Shown: piece after piece, positions 23,969 to 30,117 of the stretch | Position numbering within the stretch: the stretch's first letter is position 1 | How the letters are laid out: every line of letters begins with the position of its first letter | From: Sandaracinaceae bacterium | GTDB taxonomy: Bacteria > Myxococcota_A > Polyangia > Polyangiales > Houyiibacteriaceae | NCBI GenBank assembly: GCA_012514415.1 | Contig: JAAZAH010000136.1 | Coordinates: forward strand, 1 to 30,117 | Length of the DNA stretch: 30,117 nt | Direction of reading: 5' to 3' | Translations under genes and position numbers: made by a program | Notes under the pieces: model-generated | The model's database searches: none | The model's input: the letters and a program-made list of their open reading frames with translations, nothing else | Told to the model about the DNA's origin: nothing

Positions 23969-25342
23969 GTGGCTTCCCCCTTATTCACACCGACGCGAAG
24001 ATTTCTTGGGCTGATCCTGGCCGCGGTGTCGCTTGTCATCTGCGGGGCGCTTCCGACAAGCGCCGGTGCACAGGCTTGGCTCGAGGACCGTGAGGGGAAA
24101 GAGGGGCCGGGGTTTCGAACCGGAAACATCGAGTGGCATCCCGGGCTTGGTGTCGAGCTCGGCTACGACTCGAACCTCTACCTGAGCCCCTCGGGGCAGC
24201 ATGTCGACAGCATGATCCTCCGGATCGCGCCGCATCTCGACATCTCGACACTTTCACGCGAGCGCCGTGCTTCGCTCGACGATTCGGCTGGGACGGATGT
24301 CGAGCGGAAGATCGCGTTCCGCCTTGGGCTCGCGGCGCCCTTTTATCATTACTTCCACGCGACACATCGAACGAACGTCGCGGCGCAGGGTGATTTCAAC
24401 CTCACCATCCGACCCGACGGTCGCTTCTCTTTCACCATCCACGATCGCTACCGTCGAAACATCCGCCCCTTCGCCTTTGATGGGGCCGGGACATACGCCT
24501 ACCACTCGAACGTTGCGGGCGCGCTCCTCAAACTCGCCACCCCGGGCGAGGTCTTCACCGCGCGCATCGGCTTCGATTTCATCTTCAACATCTTTGAAGA
24601 CGCCTCGTTTTCTTACCTGAACAATGTGGCGAGCCGCGGAAGCTTCGAGATGCTCTGGCAGTTCTTCCCGCGCACGCTGCTCTTTTTTCGAAGCGAGGCC
24701 ACCCACCAAGGTTATTACGGCTTTGCGCCCGAAAATCTTCATCACCCGAGCTATATGGTGCGGCTCGCGGACAATACGCGCGTCAATGCCGTGGTCGGCA
24801 TGAACGGCGGCTTCACGCCCAAGCTCTCCCTTCTTGCCGAGATCGGTTATGGCGCGGCTTATATCATGCGCGCGCCCGAGCTTTCCGAAGTGGAAACGGT
24901 GATCGGACGCGCGCAGCTCACGCTCACCCCGCGCGAATCGCTCACCGTGAAGTTCGGTTACGATCGCGGCATCCATCCTTCGTTCTCGGGGCTTTACTAT
25001 ACACTCGATCGCGGCCTCTTCGATATCGAGGCCATCCTCGCGCGGCGTTTCCTCCTCGGGTTCACGTTCTGGGCGGGTTACCTCTCCTCGGGCACGGTCC
25101 TCAACGCTTATGGCGCCCCGCTTGATTTGAGCGGAAGGACGGAGCGGACGGACGTTGTTGTCGATGGAAGGCTCCGCGCCGAATACCGGATCCGCGATTG
25201 GATCGCCATCACCGCCAGTGGCGGCGTGACTTGGGATCAGACCGGTTTTCAGTACAATCGTTTTGTCATCACACCGCTCCTTCCCGTCCCCTCTTCCTTC
25301 GTGAAATACGAAGCTTTCCTCGGATGTCGCGTCTTTTACTGA
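23969..25342 (+). CDS. Outer-membrane beta-barrel protein, probable polysaccharide secretion partner
   Basis: A 457-residue protein starting at GTG 23969. The signal peptide (FLGLILAAVSLVICGALPTS) is cut near AGA/QA or AQA/WL. The mature part has alternating amphipathic strands typical of a barrel (VELGYDSNLYLSPSG; RFSFTIHDRYRRNIRPF; LTVKFGYDRGIHPSFSG; FTFWAGYLSSG). It ends in an aromatic residue (GCRVFY), the usual beta-signal. It is followed, with a 19-base overlap, by a short OPX lipoprotein. In Myxococcus, OPX proteins that lack their own outer-membrane helix are proposed to work with a separate integral barrel (Wzp/EpsX type). This pair fits that arrangement, so I infer a role in polysaccharide passage across the outer membrane. 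Family membership is judged by pattern and neighbourhood. Confidence 0.75.
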   Translation: MASPLFTPTRRFLGLILAAVSLVICGALPTSAGAQAWLEDREGKEGPGFRTGNIEWHPGLGVELGYDSNLYLSPSGQHVDSMILRIAPHLDISTLSRERRASLDDSAGTDVERKIAFRLGLAAPFYHYFHATHRTNVAAQGDFNLTIRPDGRFSFTIHDRYRRNIRPFAFDGAGTYAYHSNVAGALLKLATPGEVFTARIGFDFIFNIFEDASFSYLNNVASRGSFEMLWQFFPRTLLFFRSEATHQGYYGFAPENLHHPSYMVRLADNTRVNAVVGMNGGFTPKLSLLAEIGYGAAYIMRAPELSEVETVIGRAQLTLTPRESLTVKFGYDRGIHPSFSGLYYTLDRGLFDIEAILARRFLLGFTFWAGYLSSGTVLNAYGAPLDLSGRTERTDVVVDGRLRAEYRIRDWIAITASGGVTWDQTGFQYNRFVITPLLPVPSSFVKYEAFLGCRVFY

Positions 25343-25929
25343 TCGCATCGATTGCCCTTGGACTTCTCTCGTCGCTTGGATGCGGCGCACCTCAGAGCGA
25401 TCCGTATCTCGGCGAGGAGAGCGAGCTTCAGGCCGTCGACAGCCGCCTCGGTGTGGGTGATTTCTTCACCGTGCGGGTGTACGGCGAGGACGAACTGAGC
25501 GGCACCCATCAAGTGGGCGACGATGGGACCTTTTTATTTCCTTTCCTGGGCAGGGTCGTGGCCGAGGGAAAGACGCCCGTCGGGCTCGGCGAACATCTCG
25601 CGGAGGAGCTCGAATCGCGCGGATATTTAAGGCGGCCGCAGGTGAGTGTGCTCGTCGAAGAGTTCGCTTCCAAGCGGGTGAGCGTGATTGGCTCCGTTGC
25701 GCGTCCGGGGACTTTTCCGCTCACCTCGGGGATGACCATCGTTCAGGCCATCTCGCTCGCGGGCGGATTTACGTCCATCGCGAACGCCGGCGAGGTCGTA
25801 CTCACCCGGAGAGAGGGCGATAGCGTGCGGCGTATCATCGTCTCGATCACCCGCATCACGCGCGGCGGAGCCAACGACATCCCGCTCCGCGCCGGCGATC
25901 TCATCTTCGTGCCGGAGCGCGTCTTTTAG
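25324..25929 (+). CDS. Polysaccharide export (OPX/Wza-like) lipoprotein with SLBB domain
   Basis: The ATG at 25324 is preferred because it starts a lipoprotein signal, MSRLLLIASIALGLLSSLGC (lipidated Cys20). The open frame further upstream is out-of-frame barrel sequence. The 201-residue protein has a Poly_export domain (about 35-115, LGVGDFFTVRVYGEDELSG, then GTFLFPFLGRV) and one SLBB domain (about 118-195, KRVSVIGSVARPGTFPLTSG, then IVQAISLAGGF and LRAGDLIFVPE). It ends right after the first SLBB and so lacks the C-terminal outer-membrane helix of E. coli Wza. It overlaps the barrel gene by 19 bases and is followed 6 bases later by wbpB, with AGGAAG at its stop codon serving as the wbpB ribosome-binding site. 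Confidence 0.92.
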   Translation: MSRLLLIASIALGLLSSLGCGAPQSDPYLGEESELQAVDSRLGVGDFFTVRVYGEDELSGTHQVGDDGTFLFPFLGRVVAEGKTPVGLGEHLAEELESRGYLRRPQVSVLVEEFASKRVSVIGSVARPGTFPLTSGMTIVQAISLAGGFTSIANAGEVVLTRREGDSVRRIIVSITRITRGGANDIPLRAGDLIFVPERVF

Positions 25930-25935
25930 GAAGCC

Positions 25936-26871
25936 ATGACGCGATTTGCGCTCATCGGTGTCGCCGGATTCGTCGCCCCTCGCCATCTCGAGGCCATCCA
26001 TCGCGTCGGGGGTGAGTTGGTCGCGGCGACCGATCCGTCCGATTCTGTCGGCGTCCTCGATCGCCATTTTCCGGAGGCTCGCTTCTTCCGCGAGATCGAG
26101 CGCTTCGATCGGTTCCTCGAGAAATTGCGCCGCGGCGGCGAGGGCTCAAAGATTGACTGGATCAGCATCTGCTCGCCGAATTATCTGCACGATGCGCATA
26201 TCCGCCTTGCGCTTCGGGTACGGGCGAACGCGCTCTCAGAGAAGCCCTTGGTGCTGTCGCCCTGGAACCTCGATGCGCTCGCGCTCCTCGAGGAAGAGTA
26301 CGAGCGGCGTGTCTTCACGGTGCTCCAGCTCAGGCTCCATCCCGCGGTGCTCGCCCTCAAGGAGCGGCTCGAGCAAAGCGATGCCGTTCACGAGGTTGAT
26401 CTCACCTACATCACGCGCCGCGGCCCATGGTACGACGTGTCGTGGAAGGGGGATGAAGCACGCTCGGGCGGGATTCTTATGAATATTGGCGTGCACTTCT
26501 TCGACCTCCTCATTCATCTCTTTGGTGCCGAGCGCTCCGCGGTCATCCATCACCGTGAACCGAGGCGGGTCGGAGGCGCCCTCGAGCTCGAACGCGCCCG
26601 CGTGCGCTTCTTTTTGTCCATCGACGCGAGCGATCTGAGCCCCGCCGTGAGGGAGGCGGGCGGCTTCGCCGAACGGAGGCTTCTCATCGATGGCGACGAT
26701 CTTGATCTCTCGGCGGGATTTACCGACCTCCACACGCGCGTCTATGAAGAGAGCCTTGCGGGACGCGGTTTTGGCATCGAGGAAGCGCGACCGGCGATCG
26801 AGCTCGTTCATCGCTTGCGGAGCGCGCCGATCGATGTGGCTGCCGATGGGCGCCATCCGAAGCTTGGGTGA
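25936..26871 (+). CDS. wbpB: UDP-GlcNAcA 3-dehydrogenase, WbpB/WlbA type
   Basis: A 311-residue Gfo/Idh/MocA-family oxidoreductase that oxidises C3 of UDP-N-acetylglucosaminuronate using NAD, the first committed step to 2,3-diamino uronic acid sugars. The Rossmann start is ALIGVAGFVAPRHLEAI. Strongly diagnostic WlbA/WbpB stretches are present: ATDPSDSVGVLDRHFPEARF, SICSPNYLHDAHIR, the catalytic-type SEKPLVL (K103), LQLRLHPAV, and LMNIGVHFFDLL (H187). The C-terminus (GFTDLHTRVYEESLAGRGFG) is also typical. AGGAAG lies just before the ATG. It is co-transcribed with the OPX and barrel genes. Its pathway partners, the WbpE-type aminotransferase and WbpD-type acetyltransferase, are on the opposite strand immediately beyond the palindrome array. 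Confidence 0.92.
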   Translation: MTRFALIGVAGFVAPRHLEAIHRVGGELVAATDPSDSVGVLDRHFPEARFFREIERFDRFLEKLRRGGEGSKIDWISICSPNYLHDAHIRLALRVRANALSEKPLVLSPWNLDALALLEEEYERRVFTVLQLRLHPAVLALKERLEQSDAVHEVDLTYITRRGPWYDVSWKGDEARSGGILMNIGVHFFDLLIHLFGAERSAVIHHREPRRVGGALELERARVRFFLSIDASDLSPAVREAGGFAERRLLIDGDDLDLSAGFTDLHTRVYEESLAGRGFGIEEARPAIELVHRLRSAPIDVAADGRHPKLG

Positions 26872-26893
26872 GCGTCGCGCGGATTAAGGGAGC

Positions 26894-27061
26894 GATCTTT
26901 CTCTTAGAAAGATCCGCGTGCGATCTCTCGGAGGAGGTGGGTGCGCGATCTTTCTAGTGGAAAGATTGGCTCAAAAACCTCGAGAAATGCCGGTGTTCTG
27001 ATCTTGCTCGTGTCAAGATCCGTGCGTGCCCGCGAGGAAGGATCTTTCGCGTGTCAAGATT
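26894..27061. repeat. Four-copy array of a 21-bp imperfect palindrome
   Basis: Copies lie at 26894-26914, 26947-26967, 27000-27020 and 27041-27061. All begin GATCTT and end AAGATC or AAGATT. Copy 1 has perfect 8-bp arms, GATCTTTC-n5-GAAAGATC. Copy 2 is the same with a terminal G-T pair. Copy 3 has arms GATCTTG-n7-CAAGATC, where both partners changed together (T-A to G-C). Copy 4 has one internal mismatch. Start-to-start distances are 53, 53 and 41 bp, close to 5, 5 and 4 helical turns. The array lies between convergent genes wbpB and wbpE. No U-tract follows any copy. It could be an operator array, a set of RNA hairpins or a dispersed chromosomal repeat. Confidence 0.85.
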
Positions 27062-27095
27062 TGCGCCAACCGCGCTCGATGCGTTGGGGCGCTTA

Positions 27096-28220
27096 TCACC
27101 GGGCCGAGTCCGCGGCGCTAAAAAAGTTGAGAATGGTTTCGATGAGGTAGTCGCGCTCGTCTGGGCTCAGGTCCGGATGGACGGGGATCGAGAGCACCTC
27201 GGTCGCGGCGCGTTCGGCGTTGGGGAGTGAGCCCGGTTCATAGCCAAGTTCGCGGAAACACGGCTGAAGATGGAGGGGGAGCGGATAGTAGATCGCGCTC
27301 TCGATGCCCGCAGCGGTGAGTGCTTCTTTGAGGGCGTCGCGTCGCGGTGTCCGAAGAGTGAAGATGTTGAAGCTCTGGGACGGCGTCCAAGCCGGGAGGC
27401 GGAGCAGGGCGGGATCGAGATGACCGAGTCGCTCGATGTATTCGCGGGCATGGGCGCGACGTTGTTCGATGCGCTCGTCCATGCGCGATTGTTTGATGCG
27501 TAAGATGGCCGCCGTGAGCTCGTCCATGCGGAAATTCCCACCGACTTCGTGATGGGTGTATTTCGGATGGGCGCCGTGAGCCCGGAGGCGTCTCGCGCGC
27601 TCATAATGGTTTGCTTCGCGGATGAGGAGGGCGCCGCCATCACCAAGCGCGCCAAGGTTCTTTGTGGGGAAGTACGAAAAGCAGCCGAAGTCGCCGAAGG
27701 CTCCGGCGAATGTCCCGCTTGTGGAGCGTGCCCCTTCGGCCTGGGCGGCGTCTTCGATGAGCGCGATCGAGAGCGGGCGAAGCTCCTGGGCGAGAGGCCT
27801 CAGTTCCTGCGCTTCGCCAAAGAGGTGGACCGCGATGATGGCGCGCGTTTTTGGGCCGATCGCTTCGAGTGCGCGGTCGATATCGAGGAGGAGATCGTCT
27901 GCGATATCGACGAAGACCGGGCGGGCGCCGAGGCGAGCGATGGCGCCCGCGGTCGCAAAGAAGGTAAAGGGAGTGGTGATGACTTCGTCGCCCGGACCGA
28001 CTCCGAGCGACATGAGTGCGAGCAGGAGCGCGTCGGTGCCGCTCTTGACGGCGAGCGCATGGCGCGCCTGATAGCGCGCGACGAGAGAGGCTTCGAAGGC
28101 GTTCACGGAAGGCCCGAGGATGTACCGCCCCGAGTCGAGCGTCTCCATAAACGCGCTGGCGAGGGCCTCGCGAAGAGGCTCGTGTTCGCGCGCGGGTTCG
28201 ATGAGTCGTATCTTCGGCAT
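27096..28220 (-). CDS. wbpE: DegT/DnrJ/EryC1-family sugar aminotransferase, WbpE/WlbC type
   Basis: A 374-residue PLP enzyme that would add an amino group to the 3-keto sugar made by WbpB, using glutamate. The N-terminus has the WbpE-like DSGRYILGPSVNAFEASLV. SGTDALLLALMSLGVGPGDE binds the cofactor phosphate region. EDAAQ (D157) contacts the pyridine nitrogen. FPTKNLGALGDGG contains the Schiff-base lysine K187. The C-terminal part (FNIFTLRTPRRDALKEAL, then YYPLPLHLQPCF) is typical of the WbpE/WlbC branch. The gene starts 6 bp after the acetyltransferase stop, as the third gene of the operon. The ribosome-binding site is weak, so translation may depend on the upstream gene. Assignment to this exact substrate rests on the neighbours WbpB and WbpD. 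Confidence 0.85.
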   Translation of the reverse strand: MPKIRLIEPAREHEPLREALASAFMETLDSGRYILGPSVNAFEASLVARYQARHALAVKSGTDALLLALMSLGVGPGDEVITTPFTFFATAGAIARLGARPVFVDIADDLLLDIDRALEAIGPKTRAIIAVHLFGEAQELRPLAQELRPLSIALIEDAAQAEGARSTSGTFAGAFGDFGCFSYFPTKNLGALGDGGALLIREANHYERARRLRAHGAHPKYTHHEVGGNFRMDELTAAILRIKQSRMDERIEQRRAHAREYIERLGHLDPALLRLPAWTPSQSFNIFTLRTPRRDALKEALTAAGIESAIYYPLPLHLQPCFRELGYEPGSLPNAERAATEVLSIPVHPDLSPDERDYLIETILNFFSAADSAR

Positions 28221-28226
28221 CGGACT

Positions 28227-28733
28227 TTAAGAATGGCGCTCGACCGTCTCGCCGCGCTCGTTCACGCGCCCGATGATGCGTGCGGGGTTGCCGACGACGA
28301 GCGCATAGGGAGGGACGTCTCGGATGACAACGGCGCCGGCGCCGATGAGTGCGTATTCGCCGATGGTGATCCCACAGACGATGGTCGCATTCGCGCCGAC
28401 CGTTGCGCCACGCTTGACGACGGTGGCTTTGAATTCCTCACGGCGATCGATGAAGGCGCGGGGGTTGAGGACGTTGGTGAAGACGCAGCTCGGGCCGAGG
28501 AAGACCTTGTCTTCGATGCGCACCCCGGCGTAGACCGAGACGTTATTCTGAATTTTGACGCCGCTTCCGATTTCGACTCCAGGTCCGATATAGACGTTTT
28601 GGCCGAGTGAGCTCCCCGCGCCAATCCGTGCGCCCGCGCTCACATGACAGAAATGGTAGATCCGCGCCCCCTCGTCGATGATCGCGCCTCCATCGATGAT
28701 GCTGGTCTCATGGATGAAGGCGGCTTGGTTCAT
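28227..28733 (-). CDS. wbpD: UDP-3-amino-sugar N-acetyltransferase, WbpD/WlbB type (left-handed beta helix)
   Basis: A 168-residue acyltransferase built almost entirely of hexapeptide repeats (IIDGGAIIDEGARIYHFCHV; ARIGAGSSLGQNVYIGPGVE; ATVGANATIVCGITIGEYAL), folding as a left-handed beta helix and normally a trimer. It would acetylate the 3-amino group made by WbpE with acetyl-CoA. The loop NVSVYAGVRIEDKVFLGPS, followed by CVFTNVLNPRA, and the end ALVVGNPARIIGRV are typical of WbpD/WlbB. Its ATG overlaps the Ugd TGA (ATGA at 28730-28733), so translation is coupled. Length is slightly short of some homologues (about 190), but both ends look complete. Confidence 0.88.
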   Translation of the reverse strand: MNQAAFIHETSIIDGGAIIDEGARIYHFCHVSAGARIGAGSSLGQNVYIGPGVEIGSGVKIQNNVSVYAGVRIEDKVFLGPSCVFTNVLNPRAFIDRREEFKATVVKRGATVGANATIVCGITIGEYALIGAGAVVIRDVPPYALVVGNPARIIGRVNERGETVERHS

Positions 28734-30037
28734 CGTTTTACTCCGATTCCTTCGTAGATAAATCCGAGCTCTTCGAGGCGGTACCCGCTCCAGATATTTC
28801 TACCGTCGAGCAGGTACCGTCCGCGCATCACGTCGATGAGATATCGGAAGTTGGGGTTTTGATAGGGCCGCCATTCGGTGATGAGGATGAGCGCGTCGGC
28901 GCCTTGGGCGGCGTGATAAGCGTCTATAGCATATTCGATCGTATCGCCGAAGAGGGCGTGTGTGGCGGGCATGGCTTCGGGATCGTGGACGACGATGGAG
29001 GCGCCTTCGGCCCGGAGATTTTCGATGAAGGGAATGGCGGGTGACTCACGGATGTCGTCGGTGTTCGGTTTGAACGAAAGTCCCCAGACGGCGATTCGCT
29101 TCTGGCGAAGATCGTCGCCGAAATGGTTGCGGAGTTTTCGGCTGAGGACGCTCCGCTGACGGTGGTTCACGCGTTCGGTTGCGGCGGCCAGTTCGAGATC
29201 GATTCCGTGATCGTGTCCCATGCGGATGAGGGCGCGGACGTCTTTCGGAAAACACGAGCCGCCGTAGCCGGGTCCTGCATATAAAAATTTGGGTCCGATG
29301 CGAGTGTCACTTCCGACACATCGCCGGATCTCGTGGATGTTGGCGCCCACCGATTCGGAGAGGGAGGCGATCTCATTCATGAATGAGATGCGCATAGCAA
29401 GCATCGTGTTTGATACGTATTTGGAGAGCTCGGCGCTCTCGGGCGAGGTCCAGACGATGCGGTTCTTCTGCAGCGTGACCGGGTGATAGAGACGAGTCAG
29501 GACGTCGCGCGCGAAGCGGGCGTTTTGGCGAAGGCCAATGACGATGCGGTCGGGGCGCATAAAATCCCCGATCGCCGCGCCTTCTTTCAGGAACTCGGGG
29601 TTCGATGCGACGTGGATCTTGGCTCGAGCACCCTCGACGATGCGCTCGATCCGGGCGTTGGTGCCGACAGGGACGGTGCTCTTGATGACGAGGACGCACT
29701 CTTCGCGCGCGGTATCGCGGACGGCCTCGGCGATCTCGATGATGCCGCTGAGATTGGCTCCGCCATCCATCTTGGAGGGCGTCCCGACCGCGAGGAAGAT
29801 CGCCGCGCTTCCATCGATGGCCTCTTCGAGGTGCGGGGTAAAGGAGAGGCGGTGCGCTTTGAGGTTGCGTTCGAGCAGCTCGGGGAGTCCGGGCTCGAAG
29901 ATGGGGCTTTCGCCACGTCGGAGGGCGCGGATTTTATCGAGATCCGTGTCCACGCAGACGACGTTTTGTCCGGTCTCGGCAAAACATGCGCCGCTGACGA
30001 GGCCCACGTAGCCCGTGCCAATCATCGCGATTTTCAT
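28730..30037 (-). CDS. ugd: UDP-glucose 6-dehydrogenase
   Basis: The ATG at 30037 (435 residues) is chosen because GGGGAGGG lies directly upstream and the protein then begins MKIAMIGTGYVGLVSGACFA; an ATG at 30055 would add six residues with no support. The enzyme oxidises UDP-glucose to UDP-glucuronate with two NAD. Visible features are the Rossmann GTGYVG (7-12), D30 binding the ribose, VIKSTVPVGT, ASNPEFLKEG, the lysine and asparagine of SAELSKYVSN (K206, N210), and the catalytic cysteine in GPGYGGSCFPKDVRAL (C262). The GGSCFPKD form is that of UDP-glucose enzymes rather than of WbpA-type UDP-GlcNAc dehydrogenases, which have GGHCIPVDP. It is the first visible gene of the operon with wbpD and wbpE; the region upstream runs off the window. 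Confidence 0.9.
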   Translation of the reverse strand: MKIAMIGTGYVGLVSGACFAETGQNVVCVDTDLDKIRALRRGESPIFEPGLPELLERNLKAHRLSFTPHLEEAIDGSAAIFLAVGTPSKMDGGANLSGIIEIAEAVRDTAREECVLVIKSTVPVGTNARIERIVEGARAKIHVASNPEFLKEGAAIGDFMRPDRIVIGLRQNARFARDVLTRLYHPVTLQKNRIVWTSPESAELSKYVSNTMLAMRISFMNEIASLSESVGANIHEIRRCVGSDTRIGPKFLYAGPGYGGSCFPKDVRALIRMGHDHGIDLELAAATERVNHRQRSVLSRKLRNHFGDDLRQKRIAVWGLSFKPNTDDIRESPAIPFIENLRAEGASIVVHDPEAMPATHALFGDTIEYAIDAYHAAQGADALILITEWRPYQNPNFRYLIDVMRGRYLLDGRNIWSGYRLEELGFIYEGIGVKR

Positions 30038-30117
30038 GATCCCTCCCCAAATCAAGACCGAAGACTGAAGCTGAGTGCATGGCGCCGGGGGGGGATAAGC
30101 GTGGCTGGTATCGCTCA

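Noticed and set aside
24254..25390. 378-residue minus-strand open frame under the barrel gene
   Set aside because: Very charged, no signal or domain, fully opposite a protein with clear barrel features.
26894..26914. Rho-independent terminator for wbpB
   Set aside because: The stem is only moderately stable, AT-rich, and followed by CCGCG rather than a U-tract.
26894..27061. CRISPR array (regular repeats with 32-bp spacers)
   Set aside because: Only four copies, repeats just 21 bp and differing at several bases, the last spacer is 20 bp, and there are no cas genes nearby. Palindromic variation fits binding sites or hairpins better.
27549..28610. 353-residue plus-strand open frame opposite wbpE/wbpD
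   Set aside because: The minus strand carries two unmistakable enzyme families; the plus frame is a shadow.
1..30117. tRNA, rRNA, insertion sequences, phage genes or attachment sites
   Set aside because: No cloverleaf, rRNA-like stretch, transposase, integrase or paired terminal repeats were recognised on either strand.

Overview
The window looks like part of a chromosome from a Gram-negative, high-GC bacterium of the Myxococcota (deltaproteobacterial) type. The evidence is protein architecture: a protein with an FHA domain, one membrane helix and an AgmX/PglI (TonB-like) C-terminal domain, a run of large secreted TPR proteins, outer-membrane lipoproteins, a polysaccharide exporter paired with a beta-barrel, and an ECF sigma factor whose membrane anti-sigma partner carries TPR-like helices. 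No rRNA, tRNA, transposase, phage gene or true CRISPR array was seen. No species can be named from the sequence alone.

Layout. (A) 57-2519 (+): an NtrC-family response regulator followed by a stand-alone MshEN/GspE-N domain protein that is a candidate c-di-GMP receptor. (B) 2553-3367 (-) and 3539-4468 (+): two small envelope proteins and a divergent soluble protein with a STAS-like end. (C) 4520-6438 (-): an ECF sigma factor and its membrane anti-sigma factor, overlapping by ATGA. (D) 6617-17576 (+): an 11-kb, mostly translationally coupled cluster. It holds a secreted conserved protein, two very large TPR proteins (each broken by one apparent single-base deletion), a TPR lipoprotein, a tiny secreted protein, a divergent ExbB/TolQ-like membrane protein and a GltG/PglI-like FHA-TM-TonB protein. 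This resembles the core of the Glt/Agl trans-envelope machinery known from Myxococcus gliding motility, whose relatives also occur in non-gliding deltaproteobacteria. A good sigma-70-type promoter lies just upstream.

(E) 17628-23168 (-): a heavy-metal-type RND efflux operon, with a periplasmic adaptor lipoprotein followed by a 1464-residue fusion of a CzcA/CusA-type pump to a TolC-type outer-membrane factor. A signal-peptide-like segment sits at the fusion joint. (F) 23345-26871 (+): a polysaccharide export unit behind a strong promoter, with a small secreted protein, an outer-membrane beta-barrel, a short OPX (Poly_export/SLBB) lipoprotein and the sugar-nucleotide dehydrogenase WbpB. (G) 26894-27061: four copies of a 21-bp imperfect palindrome at 53, 53 and 41 bp spacing, between convergent operons. 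(H) 27096-30037 (-): UDP-glucose 6-dehydrogenase, a WbpD-type N-acetyltransferase and a WbpE-type aminotransferase.

How it fits together. F and H together encode part of a surface-polysaccharide pathway: WbpB, WbpE and WbpD are the three steps that turn UDP-GlcNAcA into UDP-2,3-diacetamido-2,3-dideoxyglucuronate. OPX plus barrel is a plausible outer-membrane exit. D is a separate envelope-spanning, possibly energised complex. The most notable points are the Glt-like cluster with its own ExbB-like protein, the two similar frameshifts in adjacent TPR genes, the pump-TolC fusion with an internal signal-like segment, and the palindrome array.
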